Counted from the stretch's first letter, positions 8,088 through 16,884 are shown. The stretch is 64,000 nt of DNA from Firmicutes bacterium UBA3553 (GCA_002381185.1 DFOA01000017.1:122207-186206), one strand, 5' to 3'. The notes: generated by a model from the sequence alone, not told the origin. Numbers and translations are program-made.

Positions 8088-8966
8088 TTGGATCAATTTT
8101 TACAACAATTAGTAAACGGGGTTTCATTGGGCAGCATATATGCTTTGATTGCTTTAGGTTATACAATGGTTTATGGAATAATTAAATTAATAAACTTTGC
8201 TCATGGAGACGTATATATGGTTGGTGCGTATGTGGGGTTTGCAGCAACCACTTACGCCGGGTTGGGATTTATTCCCGCTTTAATTATTTCTATGGCCATG
8301 TGTGCACTTTTGGGAATGGTTATTGAAAGGGTGGCATATAAGCCGCTCCGTAATTCTACAAGAATTGCAGTTTTAATCACGGCAATAGGAATTTCATTAT
8401 TACTGGAATATATAATGATGTATTTTGCAGGGGCAGAAGTAAGATCTTACCCCAAATTATTGTCTGCAGCAGTGTTAAAGTTTGGCGATGTTATTATAAA
8501 CATGCAGCAAATATATATTATTCTTACGGCTATAGCTTTAATGGTAATTCTTCAGTTTGTTGTCAGAAAGACTAAAGTTGGAAAGGCTATGAGGGCTGTT
8601 TCAGCAGACCAGGATGCAGCTCAGTTAATGGGAATCAAAGTAGACAGCACAATATCCTTTACTTTTGCAATAGGTTCTGCATTAGCAGGTGCCGGCGGGG
8701 TATTAGTAGGTATATATTATAATTCAATTGACCCTCTTATGGGCATGATGCCGGGATTAAAAGCATTCGTTGCGGCGGTATTCGGAGGTATAGGAAGTAT
8801 ACCCGGAGCAATGATAGGAGGACTATCTATAGGTATATTGGAAACTCTTGTTTCCGGTTACGGAAATTCAATGTACAGAGATGCCGCAGTATTTGCATTC
8901 TTGATTATTATATTGATATTAAAGCCTTCCGGTTTATTGGGCAAGAATACGAAAGAGAAGGTGTAA
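8088..8966 (+). CDS. livH: Branched-chain amino-acid ABC transporter permease LivH
   Basis: 292 residues with about eight membrane helices. It shows the family signatures LINFAHGDVYMVGAY near the N-terminus, and AVSADQDAAQLMGI followed by FAIGSALAGAGGVLVG, the EAA-like coupling loop region. Initiation is at TTG, fixed by AGGAGG seven bases upstream. It pairs with LivM to form the membrane channel. The ATG of livM begins one base after its stop codon. Confidence 0.95.
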   Translation: MDQFLQQLVNGVSLGSIYALIALGYTMVYGIIKLINFAHGDVYMVGAYVGFAATTYAGLGFIPALIISMAMCALLGMVIERVAYKPLRNSTRIAVLITAIGISLLLEYIMMYFAGAEVRSYPKLLSAAVLKFGDVIINMQQIYIILTAIALMVILQFVVRKTKVGKAMRAVSADQDAAQLMGIKVDSTISFTFAIGSALAGAGGVLVGIYYNSIDPLMGMMPGLKAFVAAVFGGIGSIPGAMIGGLSIGILETLVSGYGNSMYRDAAVFAFLIIILILKPSGLLGKNTKEKV

Positions 8967-8967
8967 T

Positions 8968-9921
8968 ATGAAGGTATTGAACAAAAAGAACATTTTAACT
9001 TTAGTATTAATAATTGTATTCTATGCAGTTGTCCAAGTCCTGATTACAAATGGAATTATAAACAGTTTCTATGAAATTACATTGGCAACTATCTGCATTA
9101 ATATAATTCTTGCTGTAAGCCTGAATCTTGTTACAGGTTTTACAGGACAGTTTTCTCTAGGCCATGCAGGATTTATGTCAATCGGTGCATATGTTGGTGC
9201 ATTAATTAACATTGAAATGAATTCAACAGGCGGATTCCTGGTTGGAATTATAGCAGGAGCTGTTGCAGCGGCAATTGTCGGTATATTAATCGGTATACCA
9301 ACGTTGAGGCTTAAAGGTGACTACCTGGCAATTGCAACATTGGGTATGGCTGAAATAATCCGTGTTATTTTCTTGAATATGGATGATATTACAAACGGTG
9401 CGGCAGGATTAAACGGTATTCCAAGGTATACAAATTGGTTATGGTTATTTGTGTTTACCTCTTTAACCATAATACTAATTAATAATTTTGTAAAGTCCTC
9501 ACAGGGACGTGCCTGCATATCAATCAGAGAAGATGAAATTGCAGCAGAATCCATGGGTGTCAATACAACTAAATATAAGGTTATGGCTTTTGCTGTCGGA
9601 GCATCCTTTGCAGGAATTGCCGGGGCATTATATTCATCGTATTTCTATTTTATAAAACCAAATATATTTGGTTTTATGAAATCAATAGATATTTTAGTCA
9701 TAGTTGTGTTCGGAGGAATGGGAAGCATTACAGGCTCTGTTATTGCAGCAGTAGTGCTTGCCGTTTTAACAACATTCCTGCAGGCTTATTCGGAATTAAG
9801 AATGATAATTTACGCATTGCTGCTGGTGGTAATAATGCTTTTCAGACCGCAAGGTCTTATGGGAACAAAAGAAATTACAGATTTATTTAAATTCAGGAAA
9901 AAAGGTGAAAAAATTCAGTAA
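8968..9921 (+). CDS. livM: Branched-chain amino-acid ABC transporter permease LivM
   Basis: 317 residues with about nine to ten membrane helices. The family motifs NLVTGFTGQFSLGHAGFM and SIREDEIAAESMGVNTTKYK (coupling loop) are present. It is the second membrane subunit of the LIV-I type importer. Its start overlaps the 3' context of livH (one base gap) and GAGAAGGTG supplies the ribosome site. The C-terminal tail is basic, as usual for the family. Confidence 0.95.
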   Translation: MKVLNKKNILTLVLIIVFYAVVQVLITNGIINSFYEITLATICINIILAVSLNLVTGFTGQFSLGHAGFMSIGAYVGALINIEMNSTGGFLVGIIAGAVAAAIVGILIGIPTLRLKGDYLAIATLGMAEIIRVIFLNMDDITNGAAGLNGIPRYTNWLWLFVFTSLTIILINNFVKSSQGRACISIREDEIAAESMGVNTTKYKVMAFAVGASFAGIAGALYSSYFYFIKPNIFGFMKSIDILVIVVFGGMGSITGSVIAAVVLAVLTTFLQAYSELRMIIYALLLVVIMLFRPQGLMGTKEITDLFKFRKKGEKIQ

Positions 9922-9933
9922 AGGAGGGGTCAT

Positions 9934-10710
9934 ATGTCACTTTTATCAGCTGATAAATTAACAAAGTCTTTCGGAGGACTTACAGCAGTATCCAATGCAA
10001 GCATGAACATTGAAAAAGGAGAGCTTGTAGGACTTATAGGCCCTAATGGTGCAGGAAAAACAACTTTTTTCAATCTCTTGACGGGTGTGTATGCTCCCAC
10101 ATCAGGAAGCATAAAGTTAGAAGTAAATGGTACCCTAAAGGATATAGGCGGACTAAAACCATATAATATAACCAAAGTAGGCATGGCGCGTACTTTTCAA
10201 AATATAAGGTTATTTAAGGACTTGACGGTGCTGGACAATATAAGAATTGCCATGCATCAGAATATTAAGTATCAGCTTCCTTCGGCATTCTTCCGTTCAA
10301 ATAAATATTATATGGAAGAAGACAGGCTATTAAAAGAAGCGGAAGAATTAATGGATATATTTAAGCTCGCTCATAAAAAGAATGAATTGGCGAAAAATCT
10401 CCCATATGGTGAACAAAGGCATCTGGAAATAGTAAGGGCCATGGCAACAAAGCCTGTGCTGTTGCTATTAGATGAACCTGCAGCCGGAATGAATCCAAAT
10501 GAAACGGCCAACCTAACAGAAACCATCGCTAAGATCAGAGATGAGTTTAACCTTACAATTTTATTAATAGAGCATGATATGTCTCTGGTAATGAAAATCT
10601 GCGAGCGCATCTACGTTCTTGATTATGGAACTATGATTGCTTCAGGTACGCCGCATGAAATAAAAAATAACAAAAGGGTTATAGAAGCTTACTTAGGGGA
10701 GGATGTGTAA
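9934..10710 (+). CDS. livG: Branched-chain amino-acid ABC transporter ATPase LivG
   Basis: 258 residues. Walker A GPNGAGKT (about 33-40), Q-loop and the family-specific MARTFQNIRLF. A variant signature (LPYGEQRHLEIVRAMA, in place of LSGGQ) is normal for LivG. Walker B is LLLLDEPAAGMN. The C-terminal half has the LivG feature IEHDMSLVMKICERIYVLDYGTMIASGTP. It powers LivHM together with LivF. Preceded by AGGAGG, 12 nt after livM. Confidence 0.96.
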   Translation: MSLLSADKLTKSFGGLTAVSNASMNIEKGELVGLIGPNGAGKTTFFNLLTGVYAPTSGSIKLEVNGTLKDIGGLKPYNITKVGMARTFQNIRLFKDLTVLDNIRIAMHQNIKYQLPSAFFRSNKYYMEEDRLLKEAEELMDIFKLAHKKNELAKNLPYGEQRHLEIVRAMATKPVLLLLDEPAAGMNPNETANLTETIAKIRDEFNLTILLIEHDMSLVMKICERIYVLDYGTMIASGTPHEIKNNKRVIEAYLGEDV

Positions 10711-10711
10711 T

Positions 10712-11419
10712 ATGCTTGAGATAAAAAGTCTTAATGTTCACTATGGTGTTATTCATGCCCTTAAGGATGCATCATTGACAGTTAATAAAGGCGAAATTGT
10801 TACTTTGATAGGAGCTAACGGCGCCGGAAAGACCACAACCCTCAGAACCATATCAGGTTTGAATAAGGCTACTAGCGGACAAATTCTCCTTGAAGGAAAA
10901 GATATTACTACCATATCTGCTCCAAAAAGAGTTGAAATGAATTTATCACAGGTTCCTGAGGGAAGAAGGATATTTCCTGCTATGACCATTGTGGAAAATC
11001 TGGAAATGGGAGCCTATCTGAGAAAAGATAAAGCAAATATAAAAAAAGATATGGAACATGTTTATGAGCTTTTCCCCATACTGGGCAAGCGTAAGAAACA
11101 AACAGCAGGCACGCTGTCAGGAGGAGAACAGCAGATGCTGGCAATGGGGCGTGCTTTAATGTCAAGACCTAAGATACTATTGCTGGATGAACCGTCTATG
11201 GGGCTGGCTCCGCTGCTGGTGAGGGAAATATTTGATATAATTAAGAATATAAATAATGAAGGCACTACAATATTGCTGGTTGAACAAAATGCTAAAATGG
11301 CACTGTCAATTGCTCATAGAGCATATGTCATTGAAACAGGTTCAATCGTAATGAGCGGCACAGGAGAAGAATTATCTAAGAGCGATGAAATTAAAAAGGC
11401 ATATCTGGGAGGTGAATAA
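10712..11419 (+). CDS. livF: Branched-chain amino-acid ABC transporter ATPase LivF
   Basis: 235 residues from ATG 10712; an in-frame ATG at 10703 lies within the ribosome site GGGGAGG and is rejected. Walker A GANGAGKT, the LivF-type VPEGRRIFPAMTIVENLEMGA, signature LSGGEQQMLAMGRALM and Walker B ILLLDEPSMGLAP are all intact. It forms the heterodimeric motor with LivG. The start lies one base after the livG stop, and the CBS/ACT gene follows after one base, so all six genes form one operon. Confidence 0.96.
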   Translation: MLEIKSLNVHYGVIHALKDASLTVNKGEIVTLIGANGAGKTTTLRTISGLNKATSGQILLEGKDITTISAPKRVEMNLSQVPEGRRIFPAMTIVENLEMGAYLRKDKANIKKDMEHVYELFPILGKRKKQTAGTLSGGEQQMLAMGRALMSRPKILLLDEPSMGLAPLLVREIFDIIKNINNEGTTILLVEQNAKMALSIAHRAYVIETGSIVMSGTGEELSKSDEIKKAYLGGE

Positions 11420-11420
11420 T

Positions 11421-12062
11421 ATGTACGTAAAAAACAGGATGACAAAAAATCCTATTACCATAAGTTCCAATGCACCTATTACAGATGTAGTTGCACTTAT
11501 GAGAGAAAAAAATCTAAAGAGAGTTCCGGTTGTGGACGGAGATAAGGTTGTTGGTATTCTTACACAAAGTGATATTCAAAAAGTATCGCCTACAAAAGCT
11601 ACGTCATTAAGTATTTTTGAAATCAATTACTTGTTGTCTAAAACAACAGTAAAAGATGCAATGACAAGAAATCCTACAACTATTGATGCAGACTGCTTGC
11701 TGGAAGAAGCGGCAGTTATAATGAGACAAAGCAGAATTGGTACTCTTCCGGTGGTTGAAAACAGTAAACTGGTAGGAATAATAACAGAAAGCGATATATT
11801 TGATGCTTTTATCGATTTGCTCGGTTTTAAAGATGTAGGAAGCCGGATTACCGTTGAAGCAAAAGATGTTCCTGGAGCCCTGGCAGACATTTCCGACATA
11901 TTTAAATCTTTTGACCTAAATATTACCCACATTGCAGCATACAGAGGAGAAGGAACAAGTGATGTTGTCATCAGATCTGATGCGGTTGACACGGTAGATT
12001 TAGAGAAAAAACTAATTATGAGCGGATATAAAATTAAGCATGTACTTAAAAATGAGAAATAA
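11421..12062 (+). CDS. CBS-CBS-ACT domain protein (AcuB-like)
   Basis: 213 residues from ATG 11421, set by GGGAGGTG at 11408-11414. Two CBS motifs (about 1-60 and 70-130, with VKNRMTKNPITIS and VKDAMTRNPTTID) form a Bateman adenosine-ligand module. A C-terminal ACT domain (about 140-210, ITVEAKDVPGALADISDIF) normally senses amino acids. AcuB-like proteins carry the same layout. Placed last in a liv operon, it may sense intracellular branched-chain amino acids and adenylate charge and so tune transport or catabolism; this is inference. Confidence 0.88.
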   Translation: MYVKNRMTKNPITISSNAPITDVVALMREKNLKRVPVVDGDKVVGILTQSDIQKVSPTKATSLSIFEINYLLSKTTVKDAMTRNPTTIDADCLLEEAAVIMRQSRIGTLPVVENSKLVGIITESDIFDAFIDLLGFKDVGSRITVEAKDVPGALADISDIFKSFDLNITHIAAYRGEGTSDVVIRSDAVDTVDLEKKLIMSGYKIKHVLKNEK

Positions 12063-12072
12063 ATATTAACAA

Positions 12073-12115
12073 AAATAATGAAGTCTCTCTGAGCATGAGA
12101 AACTTCATTATTTTT
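12073..12115 (+). terminator. Terminator of the liv operon
   Basis: An inverted repeat AATAATGAAGT (12074-12084) / ACTTCATTATT (12102-12112) with an extended inner pairing TCTC/GAGA and a TTTTTAT tail. The following gene converges from the minus strand. Confidence 0.85.
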
Positions 12116-12129
12116 ATGAAGGCATATAA

Positions 12130-13269
12130 TTACATATTTTCAAGCAATGTTTTTAATCCGATGCCTTTTTCGTATTTATAATCTAATTTTATTAATGTTC
12201 TTTCTATAGCGGCTATTGAAGAATATACTGTGTGGGCGTCAATGTTTCCCATATGACCTAATCTGAACGCTTTTCCCGCATAAGATGCTAAAGCACCAGC
12301 AGCCATAACTCCTTCTTCCGCTAGAGAGCTTCTGAATTCAGCGTCATTGATTCCTTCAGGGTATAAAATAACAGAAAGAGTGGAGCATCTGTTATTTTCA
12401 TCAGCAAGTATTTTAAATCCTAATGCTTCAAGAGCCGTGTTGATTGCTTCAGATACCTTGGTATGTCTTTCATATCTTGCTTCAATGCCTTCTTCGTTTA
12501 TAAGCCTTACAGATTCTTTTAAAGCCCAAATCATATTAACAGCAGGAGTTGCAAAGTATTTTGAAGGATCATTCATAATAGGAATCCATTTTTCAAAATC
12601 TATATAGTATTCAGGAATTGTTCCCAATGATTTTCTTCTTTCAAGTGCTTTTTTCCCTGCCCATAAAATAAGAAGGCCGGGTGCAACACCGAATGCTTTT
12701 TGTGAACCGGTAAATAAAATATCTATTCCGTAATCATCAACATATTCTCTTTCGCCGGCTGTTGCAGCAACACCGTCAACAATATAAACTGTATCAGGAT
12801 AATTCTTCATAACTTTACCTATTTCTTGAATTGGAGCAACAGCGCCGGTTGCAGTATCTACATGCGAAACTGTCATTGCTGCATAGTTTTTTTCTTTAAG
12901 TTTTTTTTCTATTTCTTCCGGTGAAATTACCTGTCCCCAGGGAGCTTGTAACAAATCAACATTTAATCCCTTTCTTTCACATATATCAATGAATCTGTCG
13001 CCAAAGAATCCGTTCGATACAATTAATACATTATCACCTCTTTTTGTTACGTTGGAAACAGCCATTTCCATTGCCAAGGTTCCGGAGCCGGCAACAACAA
13101 AACACTCACCATCTACTTTTAATAATTTCTTCAAGTCAATAACTAATTCCTTAAAATCTTTTACAAATGCAGGATCTCCAAAAGCAACAGTTTCTCTTCC
13201 CAGCTGTTCAGTAATCGTTCTAACCGTTGGAGTAGGTCCAGGTATCATTACTAATTTTTGGTTTTTCAT
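12130..13269 (-). CDS. Class V aminotransferase, alanine-glyoxylate / serine-pyruvate type
   Basis: 379 residues, full length for the family. It opens with MIPGPTPTV and has VVAGSGTLAMEMAVSN (cofactor phosphate loop), HVDTATGAVAP, the cofactor-stacking region YIVDGVAATAGE and the Schiff-base lysine in FTGSQKAFGVAPGL. The fold transfers an amino group between Ala, Ser or Gly and glyoxylate or pyruvate. GGGAGG precedes the ATG. It is divergent from the IclR gene and its promoter carries the same palindrome as the liv operon, so it is probably co-regulated with amino-acid uptake. Donor and acceptor cannot be fixed from sequence. Confidence 0.9.
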   Translation of the reverse strand: MKNQKLVMIPGPTPTVRTITEQLGRETVAFGDPAFVKDFKELVIDLKKLLKVDGECFVVAGSGTLAMEMAVSNVTKRGDNVLIVSNGFFGDRFIDICERKGLNVDLLQAPWGQVISPEEIEKKLKEKNYAAMTVSHVDTATGAVAPIQEIGKVMKNYPDTVYIVDGVAATAGEREYVDDYGIDILFTGSQKAFGVAPGLLILWAGKKALERRKSLGTIPEYYIDFEKWIPIMNDPSKYFATPAVNMIWALKESVRLINEEGIEARYERHTKVSEAINTALEALGFKILADENNRCSTLSVILYPEGINDAEFRSSLAEEGVMAAGALASYAGKAFRLGHMGNIDAHTVYSSIAAIERTLIKLDYKYEKGIGLKTLLENM

Positions 13270-13286
13270 AATAGCCTCCCTTATAT

Positions 13287-13305
13287 AATTTCATTTAATG
13301 AAATT
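13287..13305. promoter_or_regulatory. Predicted IclR operator in the aminotransferase leader
   Basis: A 19-bp perfect palindrome AATTTCATTTAATGAAATT with three central bases, sharing TTTCAT-N3-ATGAAA with 6707-6723. It lies just downstream of the minus-strand promoter, so binding should repress the aminotransferase gene. Confidence 0.7.
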
Positions 13306-13318
13306 CAATTTTAATTAT

Positions 13319-13347
13319 AGTATAGTACATGTTTTTTAAAGTGTCAA
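13319..13347 (-). promoter_or_regulatory. Promoter of the aminotransferase gene
   Basis: On the minus strand: TTGACA (13347-13342), a 17-bp spacer and TATACT (13324-13319). The operator at 13287-13305 sits about 14 bases beyond the -10 box. Confidence 0.78.
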
Positions 13348-13390
13348 TAGCAGATGCAAATTTTTTAACATTATTGCAAATCAAATAATA

Positions 13391-13434
13391 TTGATTTAAT
13401 TAACGATATATGCTAAAATTTCACTTAGTAAAAT
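13391..13434 (+). promoter_or_regulatory. Promoter of the IclR gene with weak auto-operator
   Basis: TTGATT (13391-13396), a 17-bp spacer and TAAAAT (13414-13419). A degenerate operator TTTCAC-TTA-GTAAAA (13419-13433) overlaps the start region, suggesting auto-repression. Confidence 0.6.
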
Positions 13435-13454
13435 ACAATTTAAGGAGTTCTGCC

Positions 13455-14231
13455 GTGAATGAAAAACTAGCAAAAAAAAATCAATCAGTTGAAAAGGTGC
13501 TGCAAATTATAGAAACTATGGCTCAAAGCAGAGAGCCGCTAAGGCTTCAGGATATTGCATTAAGGGTTGAAATGCCTGCAAGTACCACATTGAGATTCCT
13601 TAATACTTTAATGAAATGCGGATATGCTCATCAGGATGCCGTTACTTTGAGGTATTCTTTGACTCTTAAATTTATGTATATCGGAAGTCTGGTAAGTTCT
13701 CAAATTAGTATACGGGACATTGCACATCCACATTTAGTGGAGCTTTCAAAGAATTGCAATGAATCCGTCTGCTTGGCTATTGAACAGGATATGGAAATTG
13801 TGTACATTGATGTAATAGATGGGCCGGATGGCATGTTGAAAATAACCCAGAGAATAGGAAAGCTTGCACCTATTCACAGCACAGGAATAGGAAAACTCAT
13901 GCTTCTTAATTATGACTTGAAGCAGCTTGATCAAATGATAGCAATCAAAGGACTTAAGGCTTTAACTCCTAATACTATAACTTCAAAGGAAGAATTATTA
14001 AAGGAACTTGAAAAAGTAAATTTACAAGGATATGCTCTGGATGATGAAGAATGTGAGCTTGGGGCTCGTTGCTTGTCCGTTGGAATAAAAGATTATACAG
14101 GAAAATATGTTGCAGGTATAAGCGTATCAGGACCGACTACCCGTATGACTATGGAGTATATAGAGGAGATTAAAAGTATAGTTATTGATACCGCAGATAA
14201 AATTTCCAAACATCTTGCTTACAAGGAATAA
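13455..14231 (+). CDS. IclR-family transcriptional regulator
   Basis: 258 residues from GTG 13455, set by AAGGAG seven bases upstream. An N-terminal winged helix (about 10-75: SVEKVLQIIETMAQS, LRLQDIALRVEMPASTTLRFL) is followed by the IclR effector-binding domain with IHSTGIGKLML and the conserved DDEECELGARCLSVGI. Such regulators bind small acids or amino-acid derivatives. It is divergent from the aminotransferase, and palindromes in this intergenic region and before the liv operon are its likely sites, which makes the liv genes a probable target. Confidence 0.93.
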   Translation: MNEKLAKKNQSVEKVLQIIETMAQSREPLRLQDIALRVEMPASTTLRFLNTLMKCGYAHQDAVTLRYSLTLKFMYIGSLVSSQISIRDIAHPHLVELSKNCNESVCLAIEQDMEIVYIDVIDGPDGMLKITQRIGKLAPIHSTGIGKLMLLNYDLKQLDQMIAIKGLKALTPNTITSKEELLKELEKVNLQGYALDDEECELGARCLSVGIKDYTGKYVAGISVSGPTTRMTMEYIEEIKSIVIDTADKISKHLAYKE

Positions 14232-14265
14232 AATAAAGAAAATGTCTATAATTGTTTAGTATATG

Positions 14266-14293
14266 TATATTATAAATTATAATTTATAATATA
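14266..14293. promoter_or_regulatory. 28-bp perfect palindrome upstream of the GntR gene
   Basis: A perfect AT-only 28-bp palindrome centred between 14279 and 14280, containing TTATAATTTATAAT. It ends four bases before the -35 box of the GntR gene. The same 14-mer recurs within 15025-15037, before the first catabolic gene. This marks a likely GntR operator, although the all-AT composition weakens the argument. Confidence 0.5.
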
Positions 14294-14296
14294 CAA

Positions 14297-14325
14297 TTGA
14301 CAAATTTTTATTCAGATGCTATAAT
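14297..14325 (+). promoter_or_regulatory. Consensus promoter of the GntR gene
   Basis: Exact consensus TTGACA (14297-14302), 17-bp spacer, TATAAT (14320-14325). Confidence 0.82.
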
Positions 14326-14361
14326 GTAGAAAAGCAAACAGTCAAGGGGCTTAGTATAAAA

Positions 14362-15000
14362 ATGAAACACTTAGGACTAAAAGATACAGCATATAAGTTA
14401 ATAAAGGACAGGCTATTAAGCGGGAAGATTAGACCGGGGGAAAGAATACGTGAAGATTTGCTTGCCGAAGAAATTTCAATGAGCAGGACGCCGGTTCGAG
14501 AAGCTATTAATCAACTTTCAGCTGAGGGATATGTATACCAAATACCTAGAAAGGGTATTTTTGCTACAGAAATTTCTCGTGAAGAGTTAATGGATATAAT
14601 AGAAATAAGAGTTTTGTTAGAAACCTATGCGGTTAAAATTTGCTGCAGAAAAATAACAGAAGAACAATTAAATGAGTTGGAAGATATTTTTAATAAATTA
14701 AAATATGCTCTTTTAAACAATGATAAAACCGCATATGGTATATATGATGGCTTGTTTCATAAAAAGATAGCGGAATATACTAGAAATAAAAAATTATATA
14801 ATTTTATTAACGATATTGAAGATTCAGTTGTTTTTTGCCGTAGAATGGATATTTATAATATTAGGCATAAGTATACAGAAGAAGAGTCTATTAAACAACA
14901 TGAGGATATTTTAACAGCTATAAAAAACAGAGACGAAGAAGCAGCTTTTGAGGCTATGGGAAAAAATACAAAAGAATTATTTAATAGAATGCTCTATTAA
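14362..15000 (+). CDS. GntR-family regulator, FCD subfamily
   Basis: 212 residues. The N-terminal winged helix (about 8-75) contains the family signature GKIRPGERIREDLLAEEISMSRTPVREAINQL, recognisable in pieces as RPGERI and SRTPVREA. The C-terminal FCD domain (about 80-205) is all helical, with EIRVLLETYAV and the Asp/His metal-site pattern (YDGLFHKKIAE, KQHEDILTAI). FCD regulators bind carboxylic acids. It sits directly upstream of the hydroxyacid/TTT cluster and probably derepresses it when a substrate acid is present. AAGGGG precedes the ATG. Confidence 0.92.
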   Translation: MKHLGLKDTAYKLIKDRLLSGKIRPGERIREDLLAEEISMSRTPVREAINQLSAEGYVYQIPRKGIFATEISREELMDIIEIRVLLETYAVKICCRKITEEQLNELEDIFNKLKYALLNNDKTAYGIYDGLFHKKIAEYTRNKKLYNFINDIEDSVVFCRRMDIYNIRHKYTEEESIKQHEDILTAIKNRDEEAAFEAMGKNTKELFNRMLY

Positions 15001-15013
15001 ATTGTATTTTTTT

Positions 15014-15058
15014 AATTTATATATTATAATTTATAATTTATATTATAATATATAAATT
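15014..15058. promoter_or_regulatory. Large AT-rich inverted repeat before the catabolic cluster
   Basis: Arms of 16 bp, AATTTATATATTATAA (15014-15029) and TTATAATATATAAATT (15043-15058), flank a 13-nt centre. It shares a 14-mer with the palindrome upstream of the GntR gene, so it may be the GntR operator. A candidate promoter TTGCTT-17-TATTTT (15070-15098) follows. It could instead act as a weak terminator of the GntR gene. Confidence 0.5.
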
Positions 15059-15137
15059 ATAAGAACATATTGCTTATATATTACCATAATATTATTTTTT
15101 AGTTATCAGGAATAGGTTTTCGCAAGGAGGAAATTAA

Positions 15138-16148
15138 ATGAGCAAAGTAGTCGTATTGGATTATCCTTATCTCGGAGGGTTGGATTTATTCAAAACTGAA
15201 AAGGAACAAATGGAAAAAAACAACATTGACTTAGTATTTGCTGACTGCAAAAATGACGAGGATATAATAACCACAGCATCAGATGCTGATGTAATATTGT
15301 GTTGTGGCAATCCTCCAATTACAAGAAAAGTAATCAGCTCATTAAACAACTGCAAAGTTGTAGTTAGATATGGAATAGGGGTCAATTCTGTAGATTTAGA
15401 GGCAGCTACAGAATATAGTAAAATAGTTTATTTTATGCCTGGTTTTTGTGCTGAAGAACTGGTATTGCATGCCACAGCTCTTATTATGAACTTATTAAGA
15501 AATATCAGTTATTATGATTCTGGCATAAGAGAAGGTAATTGGCCTAAGGCAAAAGGGTATATGCCTAGAAGACTATCTAATTTAACAGTGGGTTTATATG
15601 GTTTTGGAGCATCCGCAAGACCTATGGCTGCAGTATTTAAAAATGGTTTCAAAAGCAAGGTTATAGCATGTGATCCATTTGTAAATGATGAGCTGTATAA
15701 TAATCACGATGTGGAAAAGGTTTCGTTTGATGAATTGCTGGAGAAGTCTGACATTATATCCATACATGCTCCATTAAACAAGGAAACATACCATATATTT
15801 AATAAAGACGCTTTTAGTAAAATGAAGGATACTTCCATGATAGTAAATATAGCAAGAGGTTCTCTTATAAATGAAAATGATTTGATTGAGGCGTTAGAGT
15901 CAGGACAAATAAAATATGCCGGTCTTGATGTATTTGAAAAAGAACCGATTGATAAAAATAATCCATTATTAAAAATGGATAATGTAGTATTAACTCCTCA
16001 TTCCGCTTTTTATGGAGAGGAATCTCTGAGAAATCAGCACTTAACAGCGGCAAGGTTAGTTATCAATACGTTGGTAGATGACATAATAGTAAAAGAAAAT
16101 GTTGCCAATAAGGAAGTTCTAAAGAAACTATATGAAGTGGCAAACTAA
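15138..16148 (+). CDS. D-isomer-specific 2-hydroxyacid dehydrogenase (paralog 1)
   Basis: 336 residues. The NAD(P)-dependent D-2-hydroxyacid dehydrogenase fold: outer catalytic lobe, then a Rossmann core with GLYGFGASARPMA. The usual third glycine is replaced, which is unusual. Catalytic Arg is in NIARGSLIN, Glu in DVFEKEP and His in LTPHSAFYG. It interconverts a 2-oxoacid and a D-2-hydroxyacid. It is the first structural gene of the cluster, with AAGGAGG before the ATG. The presence of three paralogs in one operon suggests successive or stereo-different redox steps. Specific substrate unknown. Confidence 0.88.
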   Translation: MSKVVVLDYPYLGGLDLFKTEKEQMEKNNIDLVFADCKNDEDIITTASDADVILCCGNPPITRKVISSLNNCKVVVRYGIGVNSVDLEAATEYSKIVYFMPGFCAEELVLHATALIMNLLRNISYYDSGIREGNWPKAKGYMPRRLSNLTVGLYGFGASARPMAAVFKNGFKSKVIACDPFVNDELYNNHDVEKVSFDELLEKSDIISIHAPLNKETYHIFNKDAFSKMKDTSMIVNIARGSLINENDLIEALESGQIKYAGLDVFEKEPIDKNNPLLKMDNVVLTPHSAFYGEESLRNQHLTAARLVINTLVDDIIVKENVANKEVLKKLYEVAN

Positions 16149-16206
16149 GCTTTCTAGTAAAAGGCTTATAAATATAATATATAATAAATAAATTTTGGAG
16201 GTAAAA

Positions 16207-16884
16207 ATGGGCAATATCGGATGCAAAATAATCAGAGATTTTAAGAGGCCATCACAGGAGTTAATCAACGGGTTCAAGGATATACCGGTTGCTAACATTG
16301 ATGATTGCATGAGCAGGACAGCTGCAGTTGATCAAAGCATAAAGCCTTATAACAAGGCAAATGTTTTAGGACCTGCATTTACTATAAAAGTCCCGGAAGG
16401 TGATAATTTAATGTTTCATGCGGCTATGGATTTAGCACAGCCGGGAGATGTTATTGTTATCGATGCGGGAGGGAGCATGAGCAGATCAATTTTTGGAGAA
16501 CTGATGATTTCTTATTGCCAAAAAAGAAAGCTTGGAGGAGTAATTGTAGATGGCTGCATAAGAGATGTAGATACATTATCGCAAATTGATTTCCCTGTAT
16601 ACGCAAAAGGAATTACACCAAATGGCCCTTATAAAAATGGCCCTGGCGAAATAAATACTCCTGTTGTAATCGGAGGAAGAACAGTATGTCCAGGAGACAT
16701 TATAGTAGGTGACAGAGATGGAATAGTAGTAATTAAGCCCGAAGAAGCAGAAGAATTACTGGCAAAAGCAAAAGAAATTGTTGATAAAGAGAAAAAAATT
16801 ACTGAAACAATTGAAAAGGAAGGAACTTACATAAGACCTTGGGTAGATGAAAAACTTAAAGAAATCAATTGTGAAATAATATAA
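16207..16884 (+). CDS. RraA/HMG-aldolase family protein, probable 4-hydroxy-2-oxoacid aldolase
   Basis: 225 residues from ATG 16207; a TTG at 16195 lies in the ribosome site TTGGAGG. The protein matches the RraA-like fold used by 4-hydroxy-4-methyl-2-oxoglutarate and 4-carboxy-4-hydroxy-2-oxoadipate aldolases. GDVIVIDAGG and the signature GGVIVDGCIRDVD contain the substrate-binding Arg and metal-binding Asp of catalytic members. These enzymes cleave such acids to pyruvate plus an oxoacid. Catabolic context favours an aldolase over the RNase E inhibitor role. Last residues are rich in Glu/Lys. Confidence 0.85.
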   Translation: MGNIGCKIIRDFKRPSQELINGFKDIPVANIDDCMSRTAAVDQSIKPYNKANVLGPAFTIKVPEGDNLMFHAAMDLAQPGDVIVIDAGGSMSRSIFGELMISYCQKRKLGGVIVDGCIRDVDTLSQIDFPVYAKGITPNGPYKNGPGEINTPVVIGGRTVCPGDIIVGDRDGIVVIKPEEAEELLAKAKEIVDKEKKITETIEKEGTYIRPWVDEKLKEINCEII

